A stretch of 5,568 bases of DNA, from NCBI GenBank assembly GCA_030697445.1, contig JAUYPY010000019.1, positions 1-5,568 of the forward strand, written 5' to 3'. This DNA comes from a bacterium. GTDB lineage: Bacteria > Patescibacteriota > Minisyncoccia > Phycocordibacterales > UBA10002. How positions within the stretch are numbered: the stretch's first letter is position 1; each line of letters begins with the position of its first letter. A program made the position numbers and the translations under genes. Under the pieces are notes generated by a model. That model had not been told where the DNA came from, did no database searches, and worked only from the letters and a program-made list of their open reading frames with translations. This document shows, in pieces, positions 4,428 to 5,568 of the stretch.

Positions 4428-5568
4428 TATAGGAACCGACCGAGTAAAAGTGCTCATTGTGGAGCATGGCGTTCCGGTGCCGCATATTTTAGGGGTTGGC
4501 TCGGCAGAGAGCGGCGGGGTGCATCACGGATACATTCAAAATCCGGAAGAAACAACCAAAGCGATACGCGAGGCGCTTTCTGTCGCCGCAAAAGCCGCTG
4601 GTGTATTACCGCGACGCGCGCTCGTTGGCGCCGGCGGCATCGGTCTTTCATCAATCACCGCAACTGGCGCAATTGCGGTATCGCGTGCAGACACAGAAAT
4701 TACCGAGCTTGATGCAAACAAGGCAGTTGAGGCGAGCCGTATCTCCATTCCGTCATCTCTACTACAAAACCGGCGCATAATCCACACCGCGCCGCTTCAA
4801 TACAAAGTAGACGGCAAAATCGTACCATCCTCCCCCATCGGTTTTAAAGGAGCAAAACTTGAAGCTCGCGCGTTTTTCGTTACCTGCATGGAACAACACT
4901 TGGAAAATTTGGTGGAAGCAGTTGAGGCCGCGGGTATTACAGTTGAAGATGTTGTCGCCTCTCCGCTCGCCGCAAGCACAGCAATCTTGACGCGCGCGCA
5001 AAAAGCCGCCGGTGTCGTGCTCGCCAATATAGGATCTGAAACAGTATCTATTGCCGTGTTTGAAAATGGTTCGCCTATTTCAATAGAAGTGTTCCCAGTC
5101 GGAAGTATGAATGTAACGAACGACATAGCGCTCGGGCTACGCATTCCTTTGGAAGAAGCGGAGGGCGTAAAACGCGGCGCGATAATTGGTACGACATTTC
5201 CACAGAAAAAACTGGATGAAATTATCGCGGCGCGCCTCACGGATATTTTTGAACTGATTGAGGCGCATTTGAAAAAGATGGGGCGAAGCGGCCTGCTTCC
5301 AGCAGGAGTCGTTTTGACAGGCGGCGGCTCTGCCATTGCAACCATTGATGATATGGCGAAAGCGACGCTTCGCCTGCCTGCGCGCGTTGCGTCCGCCATC
5401 ACTGGAGAAAGCGGTAAAAGCCAAATAAAAGACGCTAGCTGGTCTGTCGCGTACGGACTTGCAGCGATGGGGCTTGCGGAAACAGGAACAAGATTCTCGC
5501 TCGGAGTAGAAACCGCGCAGCGCGCGAAGCACACGATTGTGGAGTGGTTTAAGCAGTTTCTGCCGTAG
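4399..5568 (+). CDS. ftsA: Cell division protein FtsA
   Basis: FtsA is an actin-family ATP-binding protein that tethers FtsZ filaments to the membrane. The 389 residues show phosphate-1 CGIDIGTDRVKVLI (7-20) and a 1C-like region (about 85-165). The phosphate-2 strand is VVLANIGSETVSIAVF (206-221), and the adenosine motif VVLTGGGSAI lies at 304-313. A C-terminal amphipathic helix VEWFKQFLP (381-389) should insert into the membrane. In phosphate-2 the usual Asp of the actin DxG motif is Asn210. The GTG at 4399 is the only start that keeps the first strand; it overlaps the end of ybeY by 29 bases and has no Shine-Dalgarno. The TAG stop falls on the last three bases of the window, so the gene is complete. 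ftsZ would be expected downstream but is not in view. Confidence 0.93.
   Translation: MAQKISCGIDIGTDRVKVLIVEHGVPVPHILGVGSAESGGVHHGYIQNPEETTKAIREALSVAAKAAGVLPRRALVGAGGIGLSSITATGAIAVSRADTEITELDANKAVEASRISIPSSLLQNRRIIHTAPLQYKVDGKIVPSSPIGFKGAKLEARAFFVTCMEQHLENLVEAVEAAGITVEDVVASPLAASTAILTRAQKAAGVVLANIGSETVSIAVFENGSPISIEVFPVGSMNVTNDIALGLRIPLEEAEGVKRGAIIGTTFPQKKLDEIIAARLTDIFELIEAHLKKMGRSGLLPAGVVLTGGGSAIATIDDMAKATLRLPARVASAITGESGKSQIKDASWSVAYGLAAMGLAETGTRFSLGVETAQRAKHTIVEWFKQFLP

Noticed and set aside
4797..5534. Long open frame (245 codons) on the minus strand opposite ftsA
   Set aside because: It is the shadow of a well-supported ftsA gene; the translation is Ser/Ala/Pro-rich with no motifs.

Overview
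This window looks like a piece of a small, streamlined Candidate Phyla Radiation genome, most likely Parcubacteria (Patescibacteria). That assignment is an inference from several signs: very tight packing of short housekeeping proteins, an SF1 helicase N-terminus of the type common in that group, a shortened peptidyl-tRNA hydrolase, divergent YbeY and FtsA, near absence of Shine-Dalgarno sequences at gene starts, and promoters sitting directly on start codons. TGA is used only as a stop codon, so the ordinary bacterial code applies. No tRNA, rRNA, CRISPR array or mobile element is visible.

Layout. Bases 1-187 hold the N-terminus of a UvrD/PcrA-type helicase on the minus strand, cut by the window edge. 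A 112-bp divergent spacer carries a strong promoter, a dyad, a 5' hairpin and a possible 15-codon leader ORF ahead of rpsA (four S1 domains, 300-1409, plus). pth (1420-1935, minus) converges on rpsA with 10 bp between stop codons and a compact terminator-like hairpin. A second divergent spacer holds the lepB promoter with a perfect palindrome inside it. lepB (2022-2519) is followed 11 nt later by a histidyl-tRNA-synthetase-like protein (2531-3706) that has lost the catalytic motifs. rpsU (3733-3993), ybeY (3990-4427) and ftsA (4399-5568) follow with overlapping ends. ftsA is complete at the last base.

Functionally, the region is centred on translation (S1, Pth, the HisRS-like protein, bS21, YbeY), plus protein export (LepB) and cell division (FtsA). 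The rpsU-ybeY-ftsA overlaps imply co-transcription, with a possible extra promoter inside ybeY for ftsA.

The most unusual content is the catalytically dead HisRS-like protein that keeps its anticodon-binding domain, and a set of promoter-embedded dyads. Those at lepB and rpsU lie in promoters with identical -10-to-ATG spacing, which predicts leaderless mRNAs. All functional claims come from motifs read by eye; no database search was run.
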